From: Geothrix edaphica
GTDB taxonomy: Bacteria; Acidobacteriota; Holophagae; Holophagales; Holophagaceae
NCBI RefSeq assembly: GCF_030268045.1
Contig: NZ_BSDC01000001.1
Location: forward strand, 1,364,001-1,428,000
Reading direction: 5' to 3'
Length of the DNA: 64,000 bases
Shown here in pieces: positions 51,267 through 60,626 of the stretch. Below the pieces are notes generated by a model, which saw only the letters and a program-made list of their open reading frames with translations, did not search any database and had not been told where the DNA came from. How positions within the stretch are numbered: the first letter of the stretch is position 1; each line of letters opens with the position of its first letter. Both the position numbers and the translations under genes were made by a program.

Positions 51267-52558
51267 AACGCCGGCCATCCAAAAGTGCGGCGCTGGGTCT
51301 TGCGTCGGGGCTGTGCGCCCTGGCCCAGGCCCCCATGCTCCAAGATGGAGCCACCGCCTTGCGGCAGGCCCAGCGGACCTGGGTCACGGGAGAGGAGCCC
51401 CTGCCACCCCTGGCCTTCCCCTCCTTCGAAGTGGGCCTGGGCGGGGCCGACTCAGAGGGCCGCTACGCCCCCTTGATCGGCGGTGAGGGCCTGGGCCATG
51501 GGGTCCAGGGCTGGGGCGTCGGGCTGCAGGGCCGGTACATCAGTGGAGGGTGGTCCGTGACCGCCACCGCCCTGGGCCTCCGGGACGGCCGGATGACGCG
51601 CGGCCACCTCCTCCGCGCGGGCATCGCCTACCAGTGGGAATCCGGCTGGCGCCTGGCCCTGGAGCAGCAGCCGTCCGCCTGGGGGTCGGGGCTCACGGGC
51701 GGCGACCTGCTGGGCGATGCCGCACGGTCCTTCCCACGCCTATCCTTGAGCGCCCCCGAGGCTTCACTGCCCATCGGGCGGTGGCAGGCGGAAGTCTTCG
51801 CCGGCTTGCTGGAAGCCGATCGTCCCATACCGACCTGGATCTCCGATCACGAGGCCCGGATCACGGCCCAGGCCGGGGGGCAGGATCTCCGGCGGGCCCG
51901 GCTCTACGGAGGGAGGCTCCGGGCCTCGTTCGGCACGCTGGTGGAGGCCGGCCTCGGCACCATCCGCCTGGGGGACGGCGAGGGATCCGCGGGCCAGGCT
52001 GCCCCTGCCTCGGCGGCCCGCACCATGACCCTGGCGGAGCTGAAGGTCCGGCTCCCTGCTCTGGCCCGCCTCGCCCAGGCCCGGGGCGCGGCGATCCACC
52101 TCTCCCGGAGCGCCGCCCCGGACAGCCGGTCGATCACGCTGGTCCCCGCCCGCACGCTCGGTGGGCTCCAGGTGGTCTGGGAGCGCTGGGACCTCGGCCT
52201 CGAATATGCCGGGACGGCTTCGCCCGGCCCAGCCGCCTTCAGCGAGCCCGCCTACCTCGCAGGCTTCTCGACCTTCGGCGATCCCCTGGGGCCCGCCTTC
52301 GGTCGCGAGGTCATCACGCGCACGGTGGACCTGGGCCTGCCCATGTTCCTCGAAGGCCAGGGCCGCCTCAGAGCTGTGCGCGGCACCGCGATTGCCCCCC
52401 TCACCTCCGGTTTCTGGTTCGTGCAGGGCGAGGCCCAGTGGCGCACACCCACCGGCAGGCTCGGCGCCACCGTCGCCTCGCGGAGGGATGAGTTCCCTGG
52501 CTCGCCCGCGCGCTGGGGCTGGGCCTTCAGCGTCTTCCAGAGCTTCCGCGTCTTCTGA
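51263..52558 (+). CDS. Wzi-like outer-membrane barrel (2)
   Basis: A 431-aa barrel with signal peptide. The motif [19 protein letters not shown] (about 132-150), F-P-R-L-S-L and [10 protein letters not shown] match the same places in the Wzi-like protein at 37011-38621, so the two are paralogues despite different length. Starts at GTG 51263 in the cyclophilin stop. Much higher G+C than the paralogue. Likely surface attachment or export of a polysaccharide. Confidence 0.72.
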   Translation: MKRRPSKSAALGLASGLCALAQAPMLQDGATALRQAQRTWVTGEEPLPPLAFPSFEVGLGGADSEGRYAPLIGGEGLGHGVQGWGVGLQGRYISGGWSVTATALGLRDGRMTRGHLLRAGIAYQWESGWRLALEQQPSAWGSGLTGGDLLGDAARSFPRLSLSAPEASLPIGRWQAEVFAGLLEADRPIPTWISDHEARITAQAGGQDLRRARLYGGRLRASFGTLVEAGLGTIRLGDGEGSAGQAAPASAARTMTLAELKVRLPALARLAQARGAAIHLSRSAAPDSRSITLVPARTLGGLQVVWERWDLGLEYAGTASPGPAAFSEPAYLAGFSTFGDPLGPAFGREVITRTVDLGLPMFLEGQGRLRAVRGTAIAPLTSGFWFVQGEAQWRTPTGRLGATVASRRDEFPGSPARWGWAFSVFQSFRVF

Positions 52559-52604
52559 AGCCTGGACCGCCTGCGCTATCCTGGACGCCCTTATCGAGGT
52601 GCGA

Positions 52605-53267
52605 ATGGCGTTGTCCCGCGATCAACTGGTCCGCCGCGCGGCGCAGGAGCTGCGCGATGGCTACTACGTCAACCTCGGCATCGGCATCCCCACGCTCATC
52701 GCCAATGCGATCCCCGAGGGTATGGAGGTGATTCTCCAGAGCGAGAATGGCCTGCTGGGCATCGGCCCCTTCCCCACGCCGGAGGAGGTGGACCCGGATC
52801 TCATCAACGCGGGCAAGCAGACCGTGACGACTGCCCTAGGTGCCAGCTTCTTCAACAGCGCCGACAGCTTCGCCATGATCCGCGGCGGCAAGATCGACCT
52901 CAGCATCCTCGGTGCCATGCAGGTGGACATGGAGGGCAACCTCGCCAACTGGATGATCCCCGGCAAGATGGTCAAGGGCATGGGCGGCGCCATGGACCTG
53001 GTGGCCGCGGCGAAGCGCGTGGTGGTGGTCATGGACCACACCAGCAAAGACGGCGAGTTCAAGATCCTCCGCAAGTGCAACCTGCCCCTCACCGGCCAGC
53101 GCTGCGTGCATCGCATCATCACCGATCTGGCCGTCATCGACGTGGTGCCGGGCCGCGAAGGTCTGCGGCTGGTGGAAGTGGCGCCGGGCGTCACCCGGGA
53201 GGAGGTCCAGGCCCGCACCGAGCCCCCCCTCGTGATGGATCACGTAACCGAAATGACCGGTGTGTGA
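52605..53267 (+). CDS. 3-oxoacid CoA-transferase subunit B
   Basis: A 220-aa class-I CoA-transferase beta subunit. [12 protein letters not shown] near 20-31, the active-site Glu47 in Q-S-E-N-G-L-L-G, and [13 protein letters not shown] are conserved. It forms a CoA-thioester on that Glu to move CoA between succinate and a 3-oxoacid. The alpha subunit (scoA) usually directly precedes it but is absent here; the upstream gene is a barrel. GAGG 5 nt upstream of ATG 52605. Confidence 0.9.
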   Translation: MALSRDQLVRRAAQELRDGYYVNLGIGIPTLIANAIPEGMEVILQSENGLLGIGPFPTPEEVDPDLINAGKQTVTTALGASFFNSADSFAMIRGGKIDLSILGAMQVDMEGNLANWMIPGKMVKGMGGAMDLVAAAKRVVVVMDHTSKDGEFKILRKCNLPLTGQRCVHRIITDLAVIDVVPGREGLRLVEVAPGVTREEVQARTEPPLVMDHVTEMTGV

Positions 53268-53274
53268 GGCTCCC

Positions 53275-53631
53275 ATGCTGAAACGTTCCCTGCCCTTCTC
53301 GACCTTGTTGCTGGCCCTCGCCTGCACCGCCCCGGGGGATGCCGTGCCCGCCAAGCCCGCCGAACCCTTCAAGCCCTTCCTGAGCCTCCGTCCCGTGGCA
53401 GTCAGCCTGGCCAAGGGCGCCACCCAGGCCTTCCAGGCGGAGATCAATTATCCCGAGGGCATGCGCTACATGCGGCAACCTGTGGCCTGGCGGGTGGTGG
53501 AACCTGAGGGAGGCACCATCGACGGCGCCGGCCTCTACACCGCCCCCGCCACGGCCGGCACCTACCATGTGCAGGTCAAGCGCGAGGATTTTCCGGAGGT
53601 CTCGGCCACGGCCACCGTCGCGGTGAAGTGA
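53275..53631 (+). CDS. Small lipoprotein with bacterial Ig-like domain
   Basis: A 118-aa protein with lipobox L-A-L-A-C17. The mature part looks like one Ig-like domain: V-A-V-S-L-A-K-G-A-T-Q-A-F-Q-A, W-R-V-V-E-P-E-G-G-T-I-D, G-L-Y-T-A-P-A-T-A-G-T-Y-H-V-Q-V. Such domains are common in acidobacterial surface proteins. ATG 53275 is fixed by GAGG 5 nt upstream. Function unknown. Confidence 0.65.
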   Translation: MLKRSLPFSTLLLALACTAPGDAVPAKPAEPFKPFLSLRPVAVSLAKGATQAFQAEINYPEGMRYMRQPVAWRVVEPEGGTIDGAGLYTAPATAGTYHVQVKREDFPEVSATATVAVK

Positions 53632-54659
53632 TGGATCTGTACGCCGCACTGCGGCCCCTGATCTTCCGCCTCGACCCCGAAACCGCCCACAACCTGGCCT
53701 TCTGGCTGGGGGAGCGCGTGTGCTCCTGGCCCCGGCTGCCAAAGCCGAAGCACCGCGCCAGCCTGCGCCGTGGCGCGTTCGGACTCGATTTTCCCACCCC
53801 CCTGGGTCTGGCCGCGGGCCTGGACAAGGGGGCCACCCTGCTGCCCCTGTGGAAGAGCCTCGGTTTCGGCCATGTGGAGATCGGCACGGTCACACCGCGC
53901 CCGCAGCCCGGGAATCCCAAGCCACGCCTGTTCCGGTTCCCCGAAGCGGGCCTGATCCTCAACCGCATGGGCTTCAACAGCGAAGGCGCAGAAGTTGTGG
54001 CTGGGCGGCTGAAGCACCGCCCGACGGGCCTGGTCGTCGGCGGCAACTTGGGCAAGAACAAGGAGACGCCCGAGGCCCAGGCCCTGGACGACTACCGCGC
54101 CGCCTACCGCCTCATCGCGCCTGTGGTGGATTACACCGCCCTGAATGTCAGCAGTCCCAACACACCCGGCCTGCGCAACCTCCAGGCCCCCGAGGCCCTG
54201 AAGCCCCTGCTGGCCGGCATGCTGGACCTGCGGAAGGAACTGGGACTGGAGCGGCAGCCCCTGCTGCTCAAGCTCGCGCCGGACCTCGCCCCGGAGGACC
54301 TGGACGCCATCGTGGAAGTGGCCGTGACCTCGGGCATCTCCGGCCTCATCGCCACCAACACCACCCTGGACCGCGGCGTCGTGGCGGAACCCCTGCGGGC
54401 GCGGGTGGAAGCCAGGGGCGCTGGGGGCCTCAGTGGCGTGCCACTCAAGGCCAAGGCCCGCGAAGTCCGGCGTCGTATCCTCGCCGCCCTGCGGGGCCGC
54501 CTGCCCCTGGTGGCCTGCGGCGGCCTCGGCTCGGCGGAGGATGTCCAGGGCGCCCTCGACGACGGCGCGGCCCTGACCCAGGTCTACAGCGCCCTCATCT
54601 TCGAAGGGCCGAGGCTGGTCTCGCGGATCCACCAGGGATTGAGACCGCAGGACCTCTGA
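53631..54659 (+). CDS. pyrD: Dihydroorotate dehydrogenase (quinone), class 2
   Basis: A 342-aa flavoenzyme of pyrimidine synthesis that passes electrons to the quinone pool. G-L-A-A-G-L-D-K-G, E-I-G-T-V-T-P-R-P-Q-P-G-N-P-K-P-R, N-R-M-G-F-N, and N-V-S-S-P-N-T-P-G-L-R near 172 with the class-2 catalytic Ser. The N-terminal helices that bind membrane are present. ATG 53631 shares a base with the previous stop. A quinone-linked enzyme next to mqnE may be chance. Confidence 0.95.
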   Translation: MDLYAALRPLIFRLDPETAHNLAFWLGERVCSWPRLPKPKHRASLRRGAFGLDFPTPLGLAAGLDKGATLLPLWKSLGFGHVEIGTVTPRPQPGNPKPRLFRFPEAGLILNRMGFNSEGAEVVAGRLKHRPTGLVVGGNLGKNKETPEAQALDDYRAAYRLIAPVVDYTALNVSSPNTPGLRNLQAPEALKPLLAGMLDLRKELGLERQPLLLKLAPDLAPEDLDAIVEVAVTSGISGLIATNTTLDRGVVAEPLRARVEARGAGGLSGVPLKAKAREVRRRILAALRGRLPLVACGGLGSAEDVQGALDDGAALTQVYSALIFEGPRLVSRIHQGLRPQDL

Positions 54660-54712
54660 ATCGCGCTCGGAGCGGCGCCCTGGCGGCGCTACACTGGAGG
54701 GCCGAGGTTTCG

Positions 54713-55840
54713 ATGTTGTCACTCCATTCGAAGATCCGTGATGCGCGCCTGCTGCCCCTGGTGGACAAGGTACTCCGCGGGGAACGCCTGACCTTCGACG
54801 ACGGCCTGCTGCTCTACGAAAGCCCTGACCTCACGGGCATCGGGGCCATGGCCCACCATGTGCGCCTCCAGAAGAACGGCCGGGCCGCCTACTACGTGAT
54901 GAGCCGCCGGCTGTCGTACACCAACGTCTGCTTCACCCACTGCCAGTTCTGCGCCTTCCAGGCCAAGCCTGGCGATCCCCGGGCCTACGCCCTCTCGGCC
55001 GAGCAGATCATCGCGGAGCTGGAGAAGCCCGAAAACGCGGGCGTCCGTGAGCTGCACATGACCTCGGGCCACAACCCGAAGCTGAAGATCGACTACTTCG
55101 AGGACCTGTTCACCAAGATCAAGGCCCGCTTCCCGTCCATCCACCTCAAGGTCTTCACCATGATCGAGATGGACTACTACGCCCGCATCTCGGGCCTGTC
55201 CACCGATGCCTTCCTGGACCGCTGCATGGCCGCGGGCCTGGAGAGCTGCCCCGGCGGCGGCGCGGAGATCTTCGACGAGGAACTCCGCGAGAAGATCTGC
55301 ATCGGCAAGAAGGACGCCCAGGTGTGGCTCGACACGGCCGAGCTCTGCCACCGCAAGGGCCTGCCGACGAATTGCACCATGCTCTACGGCCACATCGAAG
55401 AAGCGAAGCACCGGGTGGACCACCTGCTGCGCCTGCGCGATCTCCAGGACCGCTCCCAGGCCGCGGGCTACCCGGGCTTCCTGGCCTTCATCCCCCTGGC
55501 CTACCAGAACGAAGACAACGAGCTGAGCGCCACCCACGTCATCCACGAGACCACGGGCACCCAGGACCTGCGCGAGATCGCCGTGGCCCGCCTGCTGCTC
55601 GACAACATCCCGCACATCAAGGCCTACTGGGTGATGATCTCCCCGGGCCTGGCCCAGGCGGGCCTGAGCTACGGGGCGGACGACGTGGACGGTACCGTCA
55701 TCGCCGAGGAGATCGCCCACGACGCCGGCGCCAAGACCCCCCAGGGCCTTCGCCGGGACGAGCTGGTGCGCCTCATCGAGGAGGCCGGCTTCGAGGCCCT
55801 GGAGCGGGACAATCTGTACAACGTGTACCAGACGGTCTAG
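54713..55840 (+). CDS. mqnE: Aminodeoxyfutalosine synthase
   Basis: A 375-aa radical SAM enzyme of the futalosine pathway to menaquinone. Cluster cysteines C73-F-T-H-C77-Q-F-C80, H-M-T-S-G-H-N-P near 118, G-L-E-S-C-P-G-G-G-A-E-I-F and the C-terminal R-D-N-L-Y-N-V-Y are as in MqnE. The G-A-E-I-F and N-P motifs point to MqnE rather than MqnC. GAGG 5 nt upstream of ATG 54713. Stop overlaps the convergent gene by 4 bp. Confidence 0.9.
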   Translation: MLSLHSKIRDARLLPLVDKVLRGERLTFDDGLLLYESPDLTGIGAMAHHVRLQKNGRAAYYVMSRRLSYTNVCFTHCQFCAFQAKPGDPRAYALSAEQIIAELEKPENAGVRELHMTSGHNPKLKIDYFEDLFTKIKARFPSIHLKVFTMIEMDYYARISGLSTDAFLDRCMAAGLESCPGGGAEIFDEELREKICIGKKDAQVWLDTAELCHRKGLPTNCTMLYGHIEEAKHRVDHLLRLRDLQDRSQAAGYPGFLAFIPLAYQNEDNELSATHVIHETTGTQDLREIAVARLLLDNIPHIKAYWVMISPGLAQAGLSYGADDVDGTVIAEEIAHDAGAKTPQGLRRDELVRLIEEAGFEALERDNLYNVYQTV

Positions 55841-57006
55841 TCGACCTTCCGCTTCTCATAGGCCTTCGCCGGATCCAGCGGGAAGGCGTAGCGGCTGTTC
55901 CACAGGCGGTCGTGGATGCGGGTGGCTTCGGCGGCCAGGGGCGAGTCGCGGAAGACCAGCTCGACGTTCCGCGAGTCGGCAAAGTAGCTCTCCTCCCAGT
56001 TGCTGGTGCCCAGCACCAGATGCATCCGGTCCACCACCAGGTACTTGCTGTGGACGGTCCGGGCGTAGGGGATGTGACCCTCCTTCGCCTCGGGAATGGA
56101 AACCACCTTCACCTCCAGGTTGGGAATCAGCGTTAGCGCCTTGAGGTGCGGCAGGGCCCGGCCCCCCAGCACCCAGTCCGACACCAGCAGGCGTACCTTC
56201 ACACCCCGCACGGCCGCGGCCCGGAGGGCGTTGTCCAGCACGGGCCAGTAGCGTTCCTGTCCCGCCACCGGTGAATAGGTGAGGAGCTGCACCCGGATGC
56301 TCTCCTTGGCCTGGCCGATCAGTTCCACCAGTGCATCGATGGCCGGGCGGATGTCCTTCGGCGTCAGGAAGGGCGGGCTGGCCACCAGCTCCACCCCGGG
56401 GCGGAGGGTGAGGGCGGGTCGCCCCGGCAGCTCCGGCAGCTTGCCGCTCCCCGCAAAGGCCCAGTCGATGGTGAACAGCTCGGCCAGTCGGACGACGATC
56501 CGCGGATCCGTGGTCCGCACCCCCAGCTCGTGGATCTGCTCCAGGGCCCGCCAGTCGAAGTTCTGGCTGCCCAGAGCCGCCTCCCGGCCATCCACCACGA
56601 AGTACTTGGCGTGGAGGATGCCCCTTGAGACCGCCGAGAGATCGAAGCTCCGCACCTCGGCGCCGGGGATGCGGCGGAGCCTGGCTACCGAGACTGCATC
56701 CTGGTCCAGCATCTTCGCCGAGAGCAGGAAGCGCACCTTCACGCCCCGGGCCCCGGCCTTCTCCAGCTCGGCCAGCACCGGCTCCAGGGCGCTGCCGGGC
56801 CGGTTGGTGACATAGAACTCCGCAGCGTCCACGCTCACCTTCGCGCCCCGGATCATGGCCACCCACGCATCCTTGGCAAAGGCCAGTGCAGGGTCAGCGA
56901 GGTCCGTCTCCACGGGGATGGACTGCACCAGCTGGGTGGTGGCCGGTGTCTGAGCGCCCAGGGTCAGGCAGGTGGCGAGGATCAGCAGCAGGGAACGGGG
57001 GCTCAT
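55837..57006 (-). CDS. Secreted phospholipase D-like protein
   Basis: A 389-aa protein: signal peptide (MSPRSLLLILATCLTLGAQ) and two HKD-type motifs, H-A-K-Y-F-V-V-D-G (first half) with G-S-Q-N-F-D, and H-S-K-Y-L-V-V-D-R (second half) with G-T-S-N-W-E. The Asp after H-x-K-x4 is present in both, so it should be active. Family members hydrolyse phosphodiesters of phospholipids or DNA, or make cardiolipin; substrate not clear. Confidence 0.85.
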   Translation of the reverse strand: MSPRSLLLILATCLTLGAQTPATTQLVQSIPVETDLADPALAFAKDAWVAMIRGAKVSVDAAEFYVTNRPGSALEPVLAELEKAGARGVKVRFLLSAKMLDQDAVSVARLRRIPGAEVRSFDLSAVSRGILHAKYFVVDGREAALGSQNFDWRALEQIHELGVRTTDPRIVVRLAELFTIDWAFAGSGKLPELPGRPALTLRPGVELVASPPFLTPKDIRPAIDALVELIGQAKESIRVQLLTYSPVAGQERYWPVLDNALRAAAVRGVKVRLLVSDWVLGGRALPHLKALTLIPNLEVKVVSIPEAKEGHIPYARTVHSKYLVVDRMHLVLGTSNWEESYFADSRNVELVFRDSPLAAEATRIHDRLWNSRYAFPLDPAKAYEKRKVD

Positions 57007-57071
57007 GGCATGACTCCAGGTGCGAGGATACTCCGTTGACGCGGGCCCCGCGCCCCTGCTGAGGTGAAGGC

Positions 57072-57629
57072 ATGGACACCAAGGCCGAGCTCCGCGCCCA
57101 CTTGAAGGCCCGCCGGGAGGCGCTGTCCGCGGACTCGCGGGAGATCTGGTCCGCGGCCATCTCCGGCCACCTCGACCACCTCTGCCGGAACCGCCGTATC
57201 ACCCGCCTCGGTGCCTTCTGGCCCTTCGGCCCAGAGATCGACCTGAGGCCGGCCGTCACGGCCCACCCGGACTGGCTCTGGTTCTTCCCGCGCGTGGCCT
57301 CCACCCAGCCGCCCCGGCTGGTCTGGGGGACCGAGCCCCTGGAGAAGGGCCACTGGGGCCTTCTTGAGCCCGCTCTGGCCCAGCACTTCCTGCCGCCGGT
57401 GCAGCTGCTGCTGGTGCCGGGCCTGGCCTTCGACGACGAGGGCCATCGCATCGGCTATGGCCGCGGCTTCTACGATGCCCTCCTGGCGAAGCTGCCGGAG
57501 GACGTGCTCACCGTGGGCGTCGGCTTCGAGGTCCAGATGCACCTGCCTGTGCCCGTGGAGCCCCACGACTGGCCCGTCCAGGCTCTCCTGAGCGAGCGCG
57601 GCTTCCGCCTCCTGAGGACTGAGGCCTGA
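57072..57629 (+). CDS. 5-formyltetrahydrofolate cyclo-ligase
   Basis: A 185-aa enzyme that turns 5-formyl-THF into 5,10-methenyl-THF with ATP. K-A-E-L-R-A-H-L-K-A-R-R at the start and L-L-V-P-G-L-A-F-D-D-E-G-H-R-I-G-Y-G-R-G-F-Y-D near 117-139 are the two landmarks. Stands alone and divergent from the phospholipase D-like gene. Confidence 0.93.
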   Translation: MDTKAELRAHLKARREALSADSREIWSAAISGHLDHLCRNRRITRLGAFWPFGPEIDLRPAVTAHPDWLWFFPRVASTQPPRLVWGTEPLEKGHWGLLEPALAQHFLPPVQLLLVPGLAFDDEGHRIGYGRGFYDALLAKLPEDVLTVGVGFEVQMHLPVPVEPHDWPVQALLSERGFRLLRTEA

Positions 57630-57638
57630 AGCCTTCGA

Positions 57639-58775
57639 CTATTCCAGCTTCAGGATGCTCGAACCATCCGCGTAGCCTTCCGTGGGGGTCTCCCGCATCT
57701 GCTGCAGGCCCTGGAGCAGAACCTTGATGCGGTCGGCCATCTCCCCGATCTTGGCCAGCTTGGCCTCCTCGGGGTACTTCCGCTGGAGCATCTCCACCTG
57801 CATGGAGATGACCGCCAGAGGGTTGTTGATCTCATGCTTGAGGGTCCCCGCGAGCTGGCGCAGAGACTCCAGGCGCTCGGTGGCCAGGGCCTCGACCCGC
57901 TGCTGATCCGCCTGGCGGAGCGCCCTGCCCAACCTGGCCTGGCGGAGGACCAGGGAGCCTCGGCGGACGTAGGCCTGGAGGGTCGCCAGGTCGAGGCGGC
58001 TGAAGGGCTGCCCACCGGATTCGCGCTCCAGGTAGATGGCCGCCTCCATGCCACCCGCATCCGCCAAGGCCGCGCAGAGAAGGGGACCGCGTCCCCGCTC
58101 CAGGGGACTCGCCGCCTCGAGCCTGGGGTCCGCCCCGGGATGGTTGGAAAGGATCGCCGTCTGCTCCCGCGCCACGTAGTCGAGCACCACCTGCGCCGGC
58201 CCGGTCCCCTCAGGACCCGCTCCAAGCTGGTGGATCGAGTGCCAGGTGCCCGGCTCCTGGCGCCGGACGAAGAAGCCCCGGTCGCCGGCCAGCAGGCGCA
58301 GGCATTCCTCCAGCATGACCCTTTCCAGGGCACCCGAATCCACCTCTCCCAGCAGCCGCTCGGTCGCGGCGTACAGCTGCCGCAGTTCGGCGAGGAAGGT
58401 CCGCCCCGGATGGGCCCTCAGCTCATCGAAGAGATCCCCCACCCGCTCCACGAAGGTGGTTCCATCGAGACCCGGAAACCCAGCGGTGAAGGTCAGCCGC
58501 CAGGTACCCAGCACCAGCTCGTCTCCATCCCGGAGGGGCTGGCTTGATGGAGGCTTCAAGGGGATCCCATTCAGGGTGGTACCGCCCGCCGAGCCCAGGT
58601 CCTTCACCTGCCAGCCGTCCCCAGCCCGGGAGAGGGCGGCATGGACCGGCGACACCGTGTCGAGCGCCGGTCGCGCCAGAGCGCAGGCCATGGGGTCGCG
58701 GCCCAGCACGCAGGGGTCCTCCACCACGGCATGCCGGAAGGGCTGGTTCCCCTCCATCCATGACAGATAGGGCAT
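57639..58775 (-). CDS. FHA-GAF-HisKA protein lacking a kinase ATPase domain
   Basis: A 378-aa cytoplasmic protein. FHA domain (about 15-95: C-V-L-G-R-D-P near 26, S-P-V-H near 44, N-G-I-P-L near 70), a GAF-like middle (about 125-285) and a C-terminal HisKA-type helix pair with L-K-H314-E-I-N-N-P-L. After this the protein ends in about 60 residues; no HATPase_c motif (N, G1, G2 boxes) follows, and no ATPase frame is seen downstream. It may accept phosphate from another kinase or act as a dimerising phosphothreonine sensor. ATG 58775 with AAGGAG 5 nt upstream. Confidence 0.78.
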   Translation of the reverse strand: MPYLSWMEGNQPFRHAVVEDPCVLGRDPMACALARPALDTVSPVHAALSRAGDGWQVKDLGSAGGTTLNGIPLKPPSSQPLRDGDELVLGTWRLTFTAGFPGLDGTTFVERVGDLFDELRAHPGRTFLAELRQLYAATERLLGEVDSGALERVMLEECLRLLAGDRGFFVRRQEPGTWHSIHQLGAGPEGTGPAQVVLDYVAREQTAILSNHPGADPRLEAASPLERGRGPLLCAALADAGGMEAAIYLERESGGQPFSRLDLATLQAYVRRGSLVLRQARLGRALRQADQQRVEALATERLESLRQLAGTLKHEINNPLAVISMQVEMLQRKYPEEAKLAKIGEMADRIKVLLQGLQQMRETPTEGYADGSSILKLE

Positions 58776-58788
58776 CAAGGCTCCTTTT

Positions 58789-58807
58789 CCCGTTATCTCG
58801 GAACGGG
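58789..58807. promoter_or_regulatory. Short hairpin upstream of the FHA gene
   Basis: CCCGTT-ATCTCGG-AACGGG, a perfect 6-bp stem in the 48-bp gap between yhbY and the FHA gene. On the minus strand it precedes the ribosome site. It may end the yhbY transcript or stabilise the mRNA. Confidence 0.3.
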
Positions 58808-58823
58808 GCGGCCCGGGCTTGAA

Positions 58824-59123
58824 TCAGGCGGGCAGAGGATACCGCGTGTCGCGGGTGCGGCTGGGCCGGAAGAACAGCATGGTGTGGCCGATGGTCCAGA
58901 CGTGTTCAAGGCCCGGCACGGCGGCACAGAGGGCCGCGGCGGCCGTGGCCTCGTCCTCGAAGCTGTTCTGGTTGACCTTGATCTTCACCAGCTCGAGGCT
59001 GTCCATCATCACATCCAGCTCGGCGGCCTGGGCGGGGGTCACGCCGCCCTTCCCCACGTGCATGACGGGCTTGAGTTTGTGGGCCTGGGCCTTGAGGAAC
59101 TGGCGCTGTTTCGAGGTCAACAT
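58824..59123 (-). CDS. yhbY: YhbY-family RNA-binding protein (CRM domain)
   Basis: A 99-aa single CRM-domain protein: L-T-S-K-Q-R-Q-F-L-K-A-Q-A-H, V-M-H-V-G-K-G-G-V-T near 20-29 (GxxG loop) and L-E-L-V-K-I-K-V near 43. YhbY associates with pre-50S ribosomal particles. The C-terminus R-P-S-R-T-R-D-T-R-Y matches the family. Confidence 0.92.
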   Translation of the reverse strand: MLTSKQRQFLKAQAHKLKPVMHVGKGGVTPAQAAELDVMMDSLELVKIKVNQNSFEDEATAAAALCAAVPGLEHVWTIGHTMLFFRPSRTRDTRYPLPA

Positions 59124-59167
59124 CGGATCTCCTGCCTTCCAGTCTATCTTGGATGGCGAGGTGTCCC

Positions 59168-60559
59168 ATGCTCCGCTCCCTGCTGCTCTCCCTCGCCACC
59201 TTGGCCTGCCTGGCCGCCCCGCCCCGCACGATGCGCGTGGACTACGGGCATACGGGAGACGCCACTTCCGAGCGGTTCGGTGTAGATCGCGTGGTGCTGG
59301 AACCTCTGCCCTGGCCCGGCGACCTCGCCAAGGCCATCGACGATAGCAACCTCGGGAAGTATTGCTTCGAGGTGGCGGACAAGGCCACGGGTAAGCTCCT
59401 CTACTCCCGGGGCTTCGCCAGCATCTACGGCGAGTGGGAGACCACGGACGAGGCCAGGACCCTGAGCCGGAGTTTCTCCGAGTCTCTGCGCTTCCCCCAG
59501 CCGGACACCCCCGTGCGCATCCAGGTGAAGAAGCGCGATGAGCGGAATGCCTTCAAGACTCTCTGGACCTTCGACCTCGATCCCAGGGACCCCCTCATCG
59601 AGCGTGCCCCGGCCCCAGACGCCGGTGGCCTCATCGCCCTCCAGAAGGCCGGCGATCCCGCCAGGAAGGTGGACTTCCTCATCCTGGGCGATGGGTACAC
59701 CGCCGCCGAGAGGGGCAAATTCGAGCAGCAGGCCCGCAAGGTCATGGAGCTGCTCTTCCAGCAGACCCCCTTCAAGGAGCACCGACAGGACTTCAACGTC
59801 TGGGCGCTCTGCCCGCCTGCGACGGAGAGCGGCATCTCCCGGCCCTCCACGGGCGTCCACAAGCGCACGCCCCTGGGCGCCACCTATGATGCCTTCGGCA
59901 GCGAGCGGTATGTGCTCACCTTCGACAACCGCGCCTGGCGCGACATCGCGGCCCAGGCGCCCTACGAGTTCGTGGAGATCCTGGTGAACGCCGAGACCTA
60001 CGGCGGCGGCGGGATCCACAACCTGTACAGCACGGCCTCCGCGGGCAACAGCACCATCGGCTACCTCTTCGTCCACGAGTTCGGTCACCACTTCGCAGGG
60101 TTGGCGGACGAGTACTACACCTCCGACGTGGCCGTCACCAACAGCCCTTCGCGTCCCGAGCCCTGGGAACCCAATGCCACCGCGGACCCGAAGCATCCGA
60201 AATGGGCCGCCCTGTTGACGGCCGGCGTGCCCCTGCCCACGCCCTGGAAGAAGGACGAATTCGAGGCCCACAGCCACGCCTACCAGAAGGAGCGCCGGGC
60301 CATCCGCGCCGCCAACAAGCCTGAAGCCGAGATGGACGCCCTCTTCGCCCGGGAGAAGGTCTACGAGACGAAGCTCCTGGGCACCGACGCCCACAGCGGC
60401 AAGGTCGGCGCCTTCGAGGGGGCCAACTACGAGGCCAAGGGCTACTTCCGGAGCCAGGAGGACTGCCTCATGTTCACCCGGGACGACGTGGGCTTCTGCG
60501 CCGCCTGCCGGGCCGCCATCGAGCGCGTGATCCGGCAGTACGCCACCACCAAGCCCTGA
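59168..60559 (+). CDS. Secreted M64-family metallopeptidase
   Basis: A 463-aa peptidase: signal peptide (MLRSLLLSLATLACLAAPP), an N-terminal beta domain (about 20-160), then the catalytic domain with V-D-F-L-I-L-G-D-G-Y-T near 175 and zinc motif H303-E304-F-G-H307-H-F-A-G-L-A-D-E-Y-Y, the pattern of the IgA-peptidase M64 family. ATG 59168 has GAGG 6 nt upstream. It is probably an exported protease; the real substrate in soil bacteria is not known. Confidence 0.87.
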   Translation: MLRSLLLSLATLACLAAPPRTMRVDYGHTGDATSERFGVDRVVLEPLPWPGDLAKAIDDSNLGKYCFEVADKATGKLLYSRGFASIYGEWETTDEARTLSRSFSESLRFPQPDTPVRIQVKKRDERNAFKTLWTFDLDPRDPLIERAPAPDAGGLIALQKAGDPARKVDFLILGDGYTAAERGKFEQQARKVMELLFQQTPFKEHRQDFNVWALCPPATESGISRPSTGVHKRTPLGATYDAFGSERYVLTFDNRAWRDIAAQAPYEFVEILVNAETYGGGGIHNLYSTASAGNSTIGYLFVHEFGHHFAGLADEYYTSDVAVTNSPSRPEPWEPNATADPKHPKWAALLTAGVPLPTPWKKDEFEAHSHAYQKERRAIRAANKPEAEMDALFAREKVYETKLLGTDAHSGKVGAFEGANYEAKGYFRSQEDCLMFTRDDVGFCAACRAAIERVIRQYATTKP

Positions 60560-60626
60560 TCGCGCCGGGAGGCATTCGGAGCCTATTGGATTCCCGCCCC
60601 TGCGCGGCCACAATCTTCCCACCCTC

